A stretch of DNA of 64,000 bases, taken from Vibrio pelagius (lineage in GTDB: Bacteria; Pseudomonadota; Gammaproteobacteria; Enterobacterales; Vibrionaceae). The notes under the pieces are model-generated. The model made no database searches. It was not told the DNA's origin and saw only the letters and a list, made by a program, of their open reading frames with translations. The position numbers were made by a program, and so were the translations under genes. Each line of letters begins with the position of its first letter. The first letter of the stretch is position 1. This document shows positions 41,883-54,502 of this stretch, one piece after another. Location: assembly GCF_024347575.1 (NCBI RefSeq), contig NZ_AP025503.1, forward strand, positions 3,123,010-3,187,009, read 5' to 3'.

Positions 41883-43094
41883 ATGAATATTTCTAAATTT
41901 CAATTGGTCTACCTTGCAGTACTTTCAATGCTAGGTTTTATCGCGACCGATATGTATCTACCTACATTTAAGGCGATGGAGATCGACTTTGCAACTGGCC
42001 CAGAGCAGATTGCCCTATCTCTTACTGTGTTCCTTGGCGGTATGGCTATGGGTCAACTGCTATGGGGATTAGCGAGTGATAAATACGGTCACCGCAATAC
42101 GCTAGCGGTTGGTCTAGTTCTGTTTACCGCAGCATCATTTGGTTTGGCTTTTAGCACCGAGGTTTGGCAACTACTGACACTGCGCTTTATCCAAGCAATC
42201 GGTGTGTGTGCTCCTGCTGTGATCTGGCAAGCGATGGTCATCAAGCGCTATTCACAAAGCAGCAGCCAACAAATTTTTGCAACCATCATGCCTTTGGTAG
42301 CGCTATCTCCTGCACTGGCGCCTCAACTGGGTGTGCTTCTAGCGGATAACTTTGGTTGGCACAGCATCTTCATTACTCTAACGCTAATGGGCGCACTATT
42401 GGTTGCAACCACAATGGCTCAACCAAAAGAACAGCTAGAGGTAAAACAAACCTCTATTAAATCTGATATTAAGGCGCTAGTTAAATCTAAACCTTACTTG
42501 GGTAATGTACTGATGTTCGCTTCAGCATCTGCCGCTTTCTTTGCCTACCTAACGGGTATGCCAGAGATCATGGCTCAGCTAGGTTATGAAGCAAAAGATA
42601 TTGGCCTGAGCTTCATCCCACAAACAATCGCATTTATGGCGGGTGGCTACTTTGGTAAGCAAGCAGTGAAGAAGTACGGTGATGGTTTAGTACTGCGCAA
42701 CTTAGTGGGCCTGTTCAGTGTGGCAGCAATGCTTATCTTTATCGCCTCACAATGGGAACTAACATCAATCTGGCCACTGCTCGCACCATTCTGTCTGATT
42801 GCAGTGGCAAATGGCGCACTTTACCCAATCGTAGTAAACCGTGCGTTATCAAGTGCTAAACAGAGTCCAGCGACAGCTGCAGGCCTACAGAACAGCTTAC
42901 AGATCTGTATCAGCAGCCTAGCGAGTGCACTGGTTGCAGCAATGGCAAGCCAAGCATTGAGTGTGACCGGTGTTGCTATCGTCATCTGTTTAGGTGGCTT
43001 ATGGTTTGGTTACATCTTCTCGAATAAAGAGCTGTCTCAACACTTCTCTACGCCGGATAACTCGCGCGTGGTGGCAGAAGATAACCAAGACTAG
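41883..43094 (+). CDS. punC: MFS transporter, PunC (YdhC)-like purine nucleoside importer
   Basis: 403 residues, 12 predicted membrane helices. The MFS loop 2-3 motif is GLASDKYGHRNTLAVG (about 61-76). It matches E. coli PunC/YdhC along its length (LGFIATDMYLPTF near the start; QAIGVCAPAVIWQAMV; FATIMPLVALSPALAPQLG; GLSFIPQTIAFMAGGY; AVANGALYPIVV). Also similar to Bcr/CflA drug exporters, an alternative if the resemblance misleads. Confidence 0.82.
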   Translation: MNISKFQLVYLAVLSMLGFIATDMYLPTFKAMEIDFATGPEQIALSLTVFLGGMAMGQLLWGLASDKYGHRNTLAVGLVLFTAASFGLAFSTEVWQLLTLRFIQAIGVCAPAVIWQAMVIKRYSQSSSQQIFATIMPLVALSPALAPQLGVLLADNFGWHSIFITLTLMGALLVATTMAQPKEQLEVKQTSIKSDIKALVKSKPYLGNVLMFASASAAFFAYLTGMPEIMAQLGYEAKDIGLSFIPQTIAFMAGGYFGKQAVKKYGDGLVLRNLVGLFSVAAMLIFIASQWELTSIWPLLAPFCLIAVANGALYPIVVNRALSSAKQSPATAAGLQNSLQICISSLASALVAAMASQALSVTGVAIVICLGGLWFGYIFSNKELSQHFSTPDNSRVVAEDNQD

Positions 43095-43162
43095 TCTGAT
43101 CAGCGATTTGAAATAGATAAAAGCCTAGAGCGAAAGTACCACAGAGCTTTGAAGGACCACTG

Positions 43163-43243
43163 TAAGTAGGTATCAAAAAGTTCTAACGCAGTTATCGAGC
43201 ATTTTAACAAGCTAGGGTGAGCAATTATTTACTACGATTGGTA
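43163..43243 (+). repeat. dispersed repeat, copy A
   Basis: Intergenic repeat whose 62-bp core (43182-43243) matches copy B (44886-44947) at 55 of 62 positions with no gaps. The flanking part (43163-43181) is more divergent. Outer gtag/ctac arms suggest an imperfect palindrome. It is non-coding and lies between punC and glmU. Confidence 0.75.
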
Positions 43244-43278
43244 TTAGTCGACGATTGATATTACGAGCAGCGCACAAT

Positions 43279-43313
43279 AAAAAGAGCCAGCTACACACGT
43301 AACTGGCTCTTTC
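43279..43313. terminator. bidirectional terminator, punC / glmU
   Basis: AAAGAGCCAG (43281-43290) and CTGGCTCTTT (43303-43312) form a 10-bp stem with A/T tracts on both sides, between convergent punC and glmU. Confidence 0.85.
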
Positions 43314-43342
43314 ATATATCTATTGTTCAATAATCGATGTGA

Positions 43343-44704
43343 CTATTTTTTCTTCACTGGACGCTGCCAGTTAGCAATCTTGCGCTCTTTAGCACGGCTG
43401 ATCACCAGTTCGCTTTCAGCGACATCACGAGTAACCGTTGAACCTGCTCCCACCGTCGCACCACTAGCAATCGTAACAGGAGCAATCAGCTGACTATCAG
43501 AGCCAACAAACACGTCATCGCCAATGATGGTCTTGAACTTGTTTGCGCCGTCATAGTTACAAGTAATAGCACCGGCACCAACGTTAACGCGTTGACCAAT
43601 CTCTGCATCGCCAAGGTAAGTCAGGTGGTTCGCCTTAGAGCCTTCACCTAGACGCGTATTCTTCACTTCAACGAAGTTACCCACGTGTGAGTCGTTACGC
43701 ATGTCTGCACCAGGGCGTAGACGAGTAAATGGACCAACCGTACAGTCTTCACCAACCGTCGCGCCTTCAATTACACTGTATGGACGAATCACAGTATTGT
43801 CGTCGATCTCACAATCTTTCAGTACACAGCCAGCGCCGATAGTCACGTTATCGCCAATGCTTACGCTACCTTCGATGATTACGTTAACATCGATCTCAAC
43901 GTCCATACCGCACTGCAGTTCACCACGTAGGTCGAAGCGGCTTGGGTCACGTAGCATAACGCCCTGCTTTAGCAGTTTGTCTGCTTGTTCCGCTTGGTAA
44001 GCGCGCTCTAGACGAGCAAGCTGAGAACGATCGTTAACGCCTTCAACTTCGATAGGGCTGTTCGGGTGTACCGCTTCTACCGCACGACCTTCATCGTGAG
44101 CAGCTGCGATAACGTCAGTCAGGTAGTACTCGCCTTGTGCATTGTCATTACTCAGGCCAGACAACCAACGCTTAAGATCGCCACCTGTCGCGACCATAAC
44201 GCCGGTGTTGATCTCTTTAATCAGTTTTTGCTCGTCTGTCGCATCTTTCTGCTCAACGATAGCAACCACTGGACCATTCTTACGAATAATACGGCCATAA
44301 CCCGTTGGGTTATCTAACACAACAGTCAGTAGCGCAATGCCGCCAGTTGGTTGTGCATCTAGTAGGTTTTCAATGGTTTCAGCTGAGATCAGTGGAACGT
44401 CACCGTAAAGAACCAGTACTTTCTCATCATCAGCAAAGTGTTCTGACGCTTGATCGACTGCGTGACCAGTACCCAGTTGCTCCGCTTGTAGCGCCCAGTT
44501 AACCTGCTCTTCAGCAAGAGTCGCTTTCATCTGATCGCCACCGTGACCGTAAACAAGGTGGATGTTTTGTGCACCCAAGCCGTTACAAGTATCGATAACG
44601 TGTTTAACCATCGGCTTACCCGCAAGGGTATGCAGCACCTTTGGTGTGTTTGAGTACATGCGAGTGCCTTTACCCGCCGCGAGGATAACCGCGCTGAAAT
44701 TCAT
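43343..44704 (-). CDS. glmU: bifunctional GlcNAc-1-P uridyltransferase / glucosamine-1-P acetyltransferase
   Basis: 453 residues. It performs the last two steps to UDP-GlcNAc. The N-terminal pyrophosphorylase has [18 protein letters not shown] (about 7-24). The C-terminal left-handed beta-helix acetyltransferase (about 250-453) has [24 protein letters not shown] with the catalytic His. It is downstream of atpC, as in other gammaproteobacteria, but separated by a terminator and a repeat. Confidence 0.97.
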   Translation of the reverse strand: MNFSAVILAAGKGTRMYSNTPKVLHTLAGKPMVKHVIDTCNGLGAQNIHLVYGHGGDQMKATLAEEQVNWALQAEQLGTGHAVDQASEHFADDEKVLVLYGDVPLISAETIENLLDAQPTGGIALLTVVLDNPTGYGRIIRKNGPVVAIVEQKDATDEQKLIKEINTGVMVATGGDLKRWLSGLSNDNAQGEYYLTDVIAAAHDEGRAVEAVHPNSPIEVEGVNDRSQLARLERAYQAEQADKLLKQGVMLRDPSRFDLRGELQCGMDVEIDVNVIIEGSVSIGDNVTIGAGCVLKDCEIDDNTVIRPYSVIEGATVGEDCTVGPFTRLRPGADMRNDSHVGNFVEVKNTRLGEGSKANHLTYLGDAEIGQRVNVGAGAITCNYDGANKFKTIIGDDVFVGSDSQLIAPVTIASGATVGAGSTVTRDVAESELVISRAKERKIANWQRPVKKK

Positions 44705-44860
44705 TGGAACAACCTATCTGACGTTATTTTAGTTAAGACGATATTGTAACCGTTTTTCGCTAACAAATTAAATAATCTGATGATTTAAGACCAATCACAG
44801 TAAGTAAGTGATCATAAATAGCGCAGGAAAAAAGCTTGAGAACGAGGCAGAAATTTTCGA

Positions 44861-44947
44861 TAAGTAGCTATTCTACAGTCAAAATTTCTAACGAAGTTAT
44901 CGAGCGTTTTAACAAGCTAGGATGACCAGTTACTTGCTACGATTGGT
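44861..44947 (+). repeat. dispersed repeat, copy B
   Basis: Partner of 43163-43243 in the same orientation, on the other side of glmU. The part left of the core contains GTAG-ctatt-CTAC and a larger arm pair CGATAA/TTATCG, so it could fold when transcribed. Confidence 0.75.
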
Positions 44948-44972
44948 GTACCGCATATGGCTTATCTAAAAA

Positions 44973-45001
44973 CGCAAAAAGGCGACCCTTAGGTCGCCTT
45001 T
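44973..45001 (-). terminator. atp operon terminator
   Basis: The minus strand has AAAGGCGACCT - aag - GGTCGCCTTTTTGCG, a hairpin with U-tail 28 bp after atpC. Confidence 0.88.
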
Positions 45002-45028
45002 ATCTCAGTATCGATAATTTCTGTAAAA

Positions 45029-45451
45029 TTAACGACGCTGTTTTGTCAGTTCGATAACTCGTAACTGAGCAATGGCTTTAGCCAGTTCACCGGCCGCTTG
45101 TGCGAAGTCCATGTCGCCATGCTGATTTTGGATATTCTCCACAGCCTTGCGCTTAGCTTCTTCCGCCTTTGCTGCGTCTAGCTCTTCACCACGGATAGCT
45201 GTATCAGCCAGTACAGTCGCTGTACCAGGCTGAACTTCTACCATACCACCAGAAACATAAATAATTTCTTCGTGGCCGTGCTGCTTAACAATACGCACCA
45301 TACCAGGCTTGATAGCGGTCAGCAGCGGTGTGTGACCATGGAAAATACCAAGTTCACCTTCGCTACCGGTCACCTGAAACGTCTCAACAAGGCCAGAGAA
45401 AAGTTTTTTCTCTGCACTTACTACGTCTAGATGAAAGGTTATTGCTGCCAT
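45029..45451 (-). CDS. atpC: ATP synthase F1 epsilon subunit
   Basis: 140 residues. The N-terminal beta-sandwich ([37 protein letters not shown]) and the C-terminal alpha-helical hairpin ([11 protein letters not shown]...) that inhibits ATPase are both present. Part of the central stalk, last gene of the operon. Confidence 0.97.
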   Translation of the reverse strand: MAAITFHLDVVSAEKKLFSGLVETFQVTGSEGELGIFHGHTPLLTAIKPGMVRIVKQHGHEEIIYVSGGMVEVQPGTATVLADTAIRGEELDAAKAEEAKRKAVENIQNQHGDMDFAQAAGELAKAIAQLRVIELTKQRR

Positions 45452-45469
45452 ATCGCCTCCTAGTTAGCC

Positions 45470-46891
<1,422 letters not shown>

Positions 46892-46923
46892 TTAGTTTTA
46901 CCTAAGCTTTAACCGAAAAGCGA

Positions 46924-47790
46924 TTAAACCGCTGATGCGCCTGAAACGATCTCAGAAAGTTCTTGTGTGATTGCCGCTTGACGGGCTTTGTTGTACACAA
47001 GTTCTAAGTCATCAATTAGGTCGCTAGCGTTGTCTGTTGCAGCTTTCATTGCAATCATTCGAGCCGCTTGCTCACAAGCAAGGTTCTCTACCACACCTTG
47101 GTACACTTGAGATTCGACGTAACGAACCAATAGTGCATCTAGTAGTGGTTTTGGCTCAGGCTCATAAATGTAGTCCCAAGCATGATCGCGCTGCATGTCT
47201 TCGCTATCCGATTTAGGCAAAGGAAGTAATTGATCGATCGTTGGTTCTTGTACCATAGTGTTTTCAAACTTGTTGAACACTACGAACAGGCGATCCAATT
47301 CACCTTCATCATATTTCTTCAGCATTACGCTTACAGAACCGATCAAGTCTTCAAGGCTTGGGCTATCGCCTAGGCCAGAAACTTGAGCCGCCACTTTCGC
47401 GCCGCTGTTGTTGAAAAATGCTGTTGCTTTTGAACCGATAATTGCCAGTTCAACGTCAGCACCTTTCTCAGACCAGTCTTTCATGTCTAACATAGCTTTC
47501 TTGAACAAGTTAATGTTCAAGCCGCCACATAGACCGCGGTCTGTAGAAACGATGATGTAACCAACACGTTTGGCTTCACGTTCCTCAAGATAAGGATGCT
47601 TATACTCAAGGCTACCGTTAGCCAAATGACCGATCACTTTACGCATTGTTTCTGCATATGGACGAGTAGCTTCCATTGCGTCTTGAGAACGACGCATTTT
47701 TGAAGCTGCTACCATTTCCATTGCTTTCGTAATCTTCTGTGTGCTTTTAACACTACCGATTTTATTACGTATCTCTTTTGCGCCGGCCAT
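46924..47790 (-). CDS. atpG: ATP synthase F1 gamma subunit
   Basis: 288 residues. The N-terminal helix ([29 protein letters not shown]) and C-terminal helix ([14 protein letters not shown]) form the rotating coiled-coil shaft. The central Rossmann-like part holds DRGLCGGLN. Confidence 0.97.
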   Translation of the reverse strand: MAGAKEIRNKIGSVKSTQKITKAMEMVAASKMRRSQDAMEATRPYAETMRKVIGHLANGSLEYKHPYLEEREAKRVGYIIVSTDRGLCGGLNINLFKKAMLDMKDWSEKGADVELAIIGSKATAFFNNSGAKVAAQVSGLGDSPSLEDLIGSVSVMLKKYDEGELDRLFVVFNKFENTMVQEPTIDQLLPLPKSDSEDMQRDHAWDYIYEPEPKPLLDALLVRYVESQVYQGVVENLACEQAARMIAMKAATDNASDLIDDLELVYNKARQAAITQELSEIVSGASAV

Positions 47791-47838
47791 CGTTACTCTC
47801 CGTTAATGGTATGAGGTGACCCTAAGGCCACCCACCAA

Positions 47839-49380
47839 TTACCAGGTCTGGGTTGCTTTGAAATCGTCAGCAAGCTTCTTCAGCTCAGCTTCGATGTCAT
47901 TGTTGTAAACACCCGTTTTGTCGATCTGCGTTGCAAGATCGGCATAGTGACTGCGAGCATACGATAGTAAAGCAGCTTCAAAGTCTAGAAGCTTAGAAAG
48001 CTCTACGTCTTGAAGGTAACCACGCTCTGCAGCGAAGATTACTAGTGCTTGGTCAAATACAGACATTGGAGCGTACTGCTTCTGCTTCATTAGTTCTGTA
48101 ACTTTTTGACCGTGGTCTAGCTGCTTCTTAGTCGCTTCATCAAGGTCAGACGAGAACTGTGCGAATGCCGCAAGTTCACGGTACTGTGCTAGAGCTGTAC
48201 GGATACCGCCAGATAGCTTCTTGATGATTTTAGTCTGCGCTGAACCACCTACACGAGATACTGAGATACCTGGGTCAACAGCTGGACGTACACCCGCGTT
48301 GAATAGCTCAGTTTGTAGGAAGATCTGACCATCGGTAATCGAGATTACGTTCGTCGGTACGAATGCAGATACGTCACCAGCTTGTGTTTCGATGATAGGA
48401 AGAGCAGTTAGAGAACCTGTCTTACCTTTCACTTCACCGTTAGTGAACTTTTCTACGTACTCTTCGCTTACACGAGCAGCACGCTCTAGTAGACGAGAGT
48501 GAAGGTAGAATACATCACCTGGGAATGCTTCACGGCCTGGTGGACGCTTAAGTAGTAGCGAGATCTGACGGTAAGCTACCGCTTGCTTAGATAGATCATC
48601 ATAAACAATCAGTGCGTCTTCGCCGCGATCACGGAAGTACTCACCCATCGCACAACCTGCGTATGGCGCTAGGTATTGTAGCGCTGCAGATTCAGAAGCA
48701 GATGCAACAACAACGATAGTGTTTTCTAGCGCGCCGTGCTCTTCTAGTTTGCGAACTACGTTAGCGATAGTCGATGCTTTCTGACCGATTGCTACGTAGA
48801 TAGAGAAAATACCAGAATCTTTTTGGTTGATAATCGCATCGATCGCCATCGCTGTTTTACCAGTCTGACGGTCACCGATTACTAGCTCACGCTGACCACG
48901 ACCGATTGGGATCATTGAGTCAACAGACTTGTAACCAGTTTGTACAGGTTGGTCTACCGATTTACGGTCGATTACACCTGGTGCAATTACTTCTACAGGC
49001 GAAGTCAGTTTCGCTTCGATAGGACCTTTACCATCAATTGGCTCACCTAGTGTGTTTACAACACGACCAAGTAGTTCTGGACCTACTGGCACTTCAAGAA
49101 TGCGGCCAGTACCTGTAACTTTCATGCCTTCCTGAAGGTCAGCATATGGGCCCATTACAACAGCACCAACCGAATCACGGTTCAAGTTAAGTGCTAGTGC
49201 GTAGCGGCCACCCGGTAGTTCAATCATTTCACCTTGCATCACGTCCGTTAGGCCGTGAATGCTAAGAATACCATCGCTTACCGATACGATAGTACCCTCG
49301 TTGCGAGCTTCACTAACAACGTCGAAAGATTCGATACGTTGTTTAATTAGATCGCTAATTTCCGTGGAATTAAGTTGCAT
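47839..49380 (-). CDS. atpA: ATP synthase F1 alpha subunit
   Basis: 513 residues from [16 protein letters not shown]-loop GDRQTGKTA (about 169-177). The family signature [13 protein letters not shown] with the arginine finger is near 365. A longer frame (to 49410) overlaps atpH and lacks family similarity, so the internal start was chosen. Non-catalytic nucleotide sites. Confidence 0.97.
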   Translation of the reverse strand: MQLNSTEISDLIKQRIESFDVVSEARNEGTIVSVSDGILSIHGLTDVMQGEMIELPGGRYALALNLNRDSVGAVVMGPYADLQEGMKVTGTGRILEVPVGPELLGRVVNTLGEPIDGKGPIEAKLTSPVEVIAPGVIDRKSVDQPVQTGYKSVDSMIPIGRGQRELVIGDRQTGKTAMAIDAIINQKDSGIFSIYVAIGQKASTIANVVRKLEEHGALENTIVVVASASESAALQYLAPYAGCAMGEYFRDRGEDALIVYDDLSKQAVAYRQISLLLKRPPGREAFPGDVFYLHSRLLERAARVSEEYVEKFTNGEVKGKTGSLTALPIIETQAGDVSAFVPTNVISITDGQIFLQTELFNAGVRPAVDPGISVSRVGGSAQTKIIKKLSGGIRTALAQYRELAAFAQFSSDLDEATKKQLDHGQKVTELMKQKQYAPMSVFDQALVIFAAERGYLQDVELSKLLDFEAALLSYARSHYADLATQIDKTGVYNNDIEAELKKLADDFKATQTW

Positions 49381-49393
49381 GCTCCAATCCCCA

Positions 49394-49927
49394 TTAAGAC
49401 TGCAATGCATCGCTCAGGCGGTCTAGACGACCACGAGCTGAGTTATCGATGACTAGGTCTCCGGCTCGAATAATAACTCCACTAAGTAGAGTCTCATCTA
49501 TACTGCAATTCAGCTGAACTTTGCGCTCTAGGCGCTGTTCCAATTTGCTGCTGATATCTGCCAGTTGTTCTTTAGAAAGTTCTACTGCTGAAGTTACTTC
49601 AACGTCGATCTCTTTCTCGTGCTCTTTTTTCAGAGCGAAGAACTCGTGACATACATCAGGAAGAGCCTTAAGTCGGCCATTCTCTGCCATCACTTTGATA
49701 AAGTTTTGGCCATGTGCATCAAATTGTTCGCCGCAGATTACAATGAAAATTTCAGCTAGCTTGCTGGCAGTTGTTGAACTGTTCAGTAGGCTAACAATAT
49801 CATCGTTTTTTGCGACCTCGGCTGCGAAAGTAAGCATTTGACCCCATTGGTCTAGCTCACCTTTCTCAACCGCAAAGTCAAAGGCTGCTTTAGCATAGGG
49901 GCGTGCGATTGTAGTCAAATCAGACAT
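49394..49927 (-). CDS. atpH: ATP synthase delta subunit
   Basis: 177 residues. The helical N-terminal domain ([15 protein letters not shown]) binds the alpha subunit and the C-terminal part contacts the b subunit ([25 protein letters not shown]). Peripheral stalk. Confidence 0.97.
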   Translation of the reverse strand: MSDLTTIARPYAKAAFDFAVEKGELDQWGQMLTFAAEVAKNDDIVSLLNSSTTASKLAEIFIVICGEQFDAHGQNFIKVMAENGRLKALPDVCHEFFALKKEHEKEIDVEVTSAVELSKEQLADISSKLEQRLERKVQLNCSIDETLLSGVIIRAGDLVIDNSARGRLDRLSDALQS

Positions 49928-49942
49928 ATTCAGCCCCTTGCA

Positions 49943-50413
49943 TTAAAGTTTTGCAGTAATGTTGTCAAGAACATCTTTGTGTACTTCTTGGTCGATAGTA
50001 CGTTCAAGGATTTTCTCAGCACCAGCAATTGCCAGAGTTGCGACTTGTTTGCGCAGGTCATCACGTGCACGTTTACGTTCAGCTTCAAGTTCAGCTTCAG
50101 CTTGAGCAAGAATCTTCTGGCGTTCTGCCTGAGCTTCTTCACGAGCTTCGTCTAGAATTTGTGCTTTACGCTTATTTGCCTGATCAATAACCTCAGTTGC
50201 AGTGCGCTTCGCTTCTTTCAGTTGTTCAGAAGCGTTGGCTTGTGCCAGGTTCAAATCTTTAGCAGCACGTTCAGCTGCTTGTAGACCGTCAGCAATTTTC
50301 TTCTGACGCTCTTCAATTGCTTGCATGATTGGTGGCCATACATATTTCATGCAGAACCAAACAAACATAGAAAAAGCAATCGCTTGACCTAGCAGAGTTG
50401 CGTTCATATTCAC
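49943..50413 (-). CDS. atpF: ATP synthase Fo b subunit
   Basis: 156 residues. One N-terminal transmembrane helix (about 6-24) is followed by a long charged amphipathic helix (about 30-140) typical of the peripheral stalk dimer. The start [14 protein letters not shown] is family-like. Confidence 0.97.
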   Translation of the reverse strand: MNMNATLLGQAIAFSMFVWFCMKYVWPPIMQAIEERQKKIADGLQAAERAAKDLNLAQANASEQLKEAKRTATEVIDQANKRKAQILDEAREEAQAERQKILAQAEAELEAERKRARDDLRKQVATLAIAGAEKILERTIDQEVHKDVLDNITAKL

Positions 50414-50484
50414 AACAGCTACCCCTCTATTCGGACTTAGTGTTAATCAATGACAAACCGGAGTTTGTCTGAAGTTAAAAGTGA

Positions 50485-50739
<255 letters not shown>

Positions 50740-50790
50740 TTACGTTCTCCGATTAACATTAATAGTTAGAATAAAGCTTAAAAATTTTTT

Positions 50791-51986
<1,196 letters not shown>

Positions 51987-52049
51987 GTATTCGTTCCTCT
52001 TTTAAGCCCACTTACCACCGCTTAAAAGCGTGCTGAGAAATTGGCGAAA

Positions 52050-52077
52050 ATTATACGTTCAGCCAAACTGATTGCAA
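52050..52077 (-). promoter_or_regulatory. atp operon promoter
   Basis: The minus strand has -35 TTGCAA (52077-52072), a 16-nt spacer and -10 TATAAT (52055-52050), about 65 nt upstream of atpI. Confidence 0.7.
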
Positions 52078-52176
52078 TAAAAACGCAGCAATCATTTACA
52101 TTTTTGTATACAAACCGACAACTTTCGTACGAAAATTATTGTTTATTACATTATTGACCTAAGTCAATTATCTCAT

Positions 52177-53058
52177 TTAGTCCTCAAGCTTGGCAATAAG
52201 TTGCTCTAATTTGTGAGGCTCATCAAGTGTAATCGTCACTTTTGACTTACCTGTACCAGTTCGGACAATTGTAACGTTTGCTTGCAATTTTTCCGTCAGT
52301 CTTCGTGAAAGTTCGATGGCTTCTTGGTCTTGCGGCTGAGTTTCCGCTTCAACCTCTGGTTTTAGACACTTTTTGACAAGTTGTTCGGTTTGGCGAACCG
52401 TCAATTGCTTGCGTGCAGCGGTGTTCGCTGTCTCCACTTGCAGTTCACCTTCAAGCGCCAACAATGCGCGAGCATGACCCATTTCAAGCTGCTTAGTCAC
52501 CACCAACTCTTTAACTGGCGCTGCTAGCTGATTGAGGCGCAACAAGTTACTCACTGTAGTACGTGATTTACCAATCACTTCAGCGACCTTCTGATGCGTT
52601 AGCTCAAACTCGTTCTGTAGACGCTCTAGTGCTTGCGCCTCTTCGATGACATTCAAGTCTTCACGCTGAATGTTCTCAATCAAAGCCATCGCGATTGCCG
52701 CGCGATCTTCAACCTTTTTGACCAAACATGGCACTTGCTTTAGGCCAGCTTGACGGGCTGCACGCCAACGACGCTCACCAGCAATGATCTCATAGTGATC
52801 TTGCGACAGTGGACGAACAACGATCGGCTGGATGATACCTTGAGATTGGATCGACGCTGCTAACTCTTCAAGCGCGTCTGGCGCCATGTCTTTACGTGGC
52901 TGATAGACACCTGGCTTCAAGCTGCCAATCGCAAGTTCGGTTAACTCACCATCGGCAGAGAGCGCCTGACTATGAGAAGCAACTTGCTGTTTTTCACGAG
53001 CCATTGAGCTAGTTGCAAGCAATGCATCTAGCCCTTTTCCTAAACCACGTTTAGACAT
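52177..53058 (-). CDS. parB: chromosome partition protein ParB
   Basis: 293 residues, a CTPase clamp that binds parS sites. The N-terminal ParB/sulfiredoxin domain has GERRWRAARQAGLKQVP (about 95-111). The HTH has ELTHQKVAEVIGKSRTTVSNLLRL, and the C-terminus is a dimerisation domain. Partner of parA upstream; both are chromosome I-type. Confidence 0.96.
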   Translation of the reverse strand: MSKRGLGKGLDALLATSSMAREKQQVASHSQALSADGELTELAIGSLKPGVYQPRKDMAPDALEELAASIQSQGIIQPIVVRPLSQDHYEIIAGERRWRAARQAGLKQVPCLVKKVEDRAAIAMALIENIQREDLNVIEEAQALERLQNEFELTHQKVAEVIGKSRTTVSNLLRLNQLAAPVKELVVTKQLEMGHARALLALEGELQVETANTAARKQLTVRQTEQLVKKCLKPEVEAETQPQDQEAIELSRRLTEKLQANVTIVRTGTGKSKVTITLDEPHKLEQLIAKLED

Positions 53059-53081
53059 TGAGCGAATTCCTTTGGTTTGAT

Positions 53082-53855
53082 TTAAACTGGGACTTCTTCA
53101 CGACGTAACATCTCACCCGCAAGCGCCAAGTAGGCTTTTGCTCCAGCGGAGTATTTGTCGTAGTACATCGCTGGTTTGCCATGACTGGGAGCCTCAGCAA
53201 GACGTACATTTCTAGGGATCACAGTTCGGTAGACCTTGCTACCGAAATGCTTCTTGAGTTGATCAGATACTTCATTCGACAAGCGGTTGCGAGGATCATA
53301 CATAGTACGAAGTAAGCCTTCGATCTTCAGGTTCTCATTCACAACAGCTGCCAGTTTACTGATGGTATCCATCAAGGCAGTTAAACCCTCTAACGCAAAG
53401 TATTCACACTGCATCGGAACCAAAACAGAGTCCGCCGCAGCCATCGCATTAATTGTAAGAAGGTTTAGAGAAGGGGGGCAATCAATAAAGATGAAATCAT
53501 AGTTATCACGAACTGACGCAAGGGCATTCTTAAGCCTTACTTCACGCGCAAACACTTCCATCAGTTTGATTTCAGCCGCGGTAACATCACCGTTGGCTGC
53601 GATGAGATCGTAGTTTCCCGACGTACTTCGGCAAACTACCTCATCAAAAGGTGTGTCTTCAACCAGTAAATCGTAAGCAGTTGCTTCAACCTGATACTTG
53701 TCGACACCGCTTGCCATAGTGGCATTACCCTGTGGATCGAGATCGACAACCAAAACTTTGCGCTTTGTGGCGGCCATAGAGGCAGCCAAATTAATGCAAG
53801 TTGTTGTTTTTCCTACACCACCTTTCTGGTTGGCAATTGCTACAATTCTACCCAC
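53082..53855 (-). CDS. parA: chromosome partition ATPase ParA
   Basis: 257 residues, deviant Walker A KGGVGKTT (about 11-18), Walker A' region FIDCPPSL (about 124). Starts MGRIVAIANQKGG. Short form without N-terminal HTH, as usual for chromosomal ParA. 14 nt downstream of rsmG. Confidence 0.96.
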   Translation of the reverse strand: MGRIVAIANQKGGVGKTTTCINLAASMAATKRKVLVVDLDPQGNATMASGVDKYQVEATAYDLLVEDTPFDEVVCRSTSGNYDLIAANGDVTAAEIKLMEVFAREVRLKNALASVRDNYDFIFIDCPPSLNLLTINAMAAADSVLVPMQCEYFALEGLTALMDTISKLAAVVNENLKIEGLLRTMYDPRNRLSNEVSDQLKKHFGSKVYRTVIPRNVRLAEAPSHGKPAMYYDKYSAGAKAYLALAGEMLRREEVPV

Positions 53856-53869
53856 TATGGCCTCGCTGA

Positions 53870-54502
53870 TTATCCTTGACGCGATAACGTTACTAGATGA
53901 CGCTCTCCATCAAGCTCTGGAACTTGCAAAGCTTTGATTTCAGTTACTGAACACCAGCTCGGTAACTGGTCCATTTCGTCTCTAGGATGTTGTCCTTTAA
54001 GAGCCAAAAATACACCGGATTGCTCTTTAGGTAAATGATGACACCACTCAACCATGTCTGTCATTGATGCAAATGCACGACTGAGCACAGCGTCAAACTT
54101 TTCTTCTGGCTGGAACTCTTCAACGCGACTTTGAACAGGCGTCACGTTGTCGATACCCAGTTCATGTACGACTTGCTTGATAAAACGAATACGCTTTCCA
54201 AGGCTATCCAACAAGAAAAACGCACAATCAGGATTCATAATTGAGAGCGGGATACCAGGAAGACCTGGGCCCGTACCGACATCAATAAAACGCTTGCCCT
54301 GTAAATGAGTGCTGACAATGATGCTATCTAAGATATGTTTCACCATCATGTCCATCGGGTCGCGAACTGACGTTAGGTTATACGCCTTGTTCCATTTATT
54401 AAGCAGTTCAACATAACCAACCAGTTGGCCACGTTGTTTATCTGATACTTCTAGGTCGGTCTGGCTGATCAGGTGATCCAGTTTTTCGCGTAGTGCGCTC
54501 AT
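53870..54502 (-). CDS. rsmG: 16S rRNA (guanine-527-N7)-methyltransferase
   Basis: 210 residues (GidB family). SAM motif [17 protein letters not shown] (about 69-85). The start codon overlaps the mnmG stop by 1 nt, giving a coupled mnmG-rsmG pair. Confidence 0.96.
   Translation of the reverse strand: MSALREKLDHLISQTDLEVSDKQRGQLVGYVELLNKWNKAYNLTSVRDPMDMMVKHILDSIIVSTHLQGKRFIDVGTGPGLPGIPLSIMNPDCAFFLLDSLGKRIRFIKQVVHELGIDNVTPVQSRVEEFQPEEKFDAVLSRAFASMTDMVEWCHHLPKEQSGVFLALKGQHPRDEMDQLPSWCSVTEIKALQVPELDGERHLVTLSRQG

Larger units (their letters stand above)
44705..45028. other. atpC-glmU intergenic region
   Basis: A 324-bp stretch without a gene. It holds repeat copy B (44861-44947), the atp operon terminator (44973-45001) and the glmU upstream sequence. 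No clear glmU promoter could be fixed. Confidence 0.7.

Noticed and set aside
52141..52176. Inverted repeat ATTGAC-ctaa-GTCAAT after parB
   Set aside because: No U-run and no activator spacing, so I could not call it a terminator or an operator.
52000..54500. parS sites near parAB
   Set aside because: I searched by eye for the consensus TGTTTCACGTGAAACA and saw no match in the window; parS may lie elsewhere.
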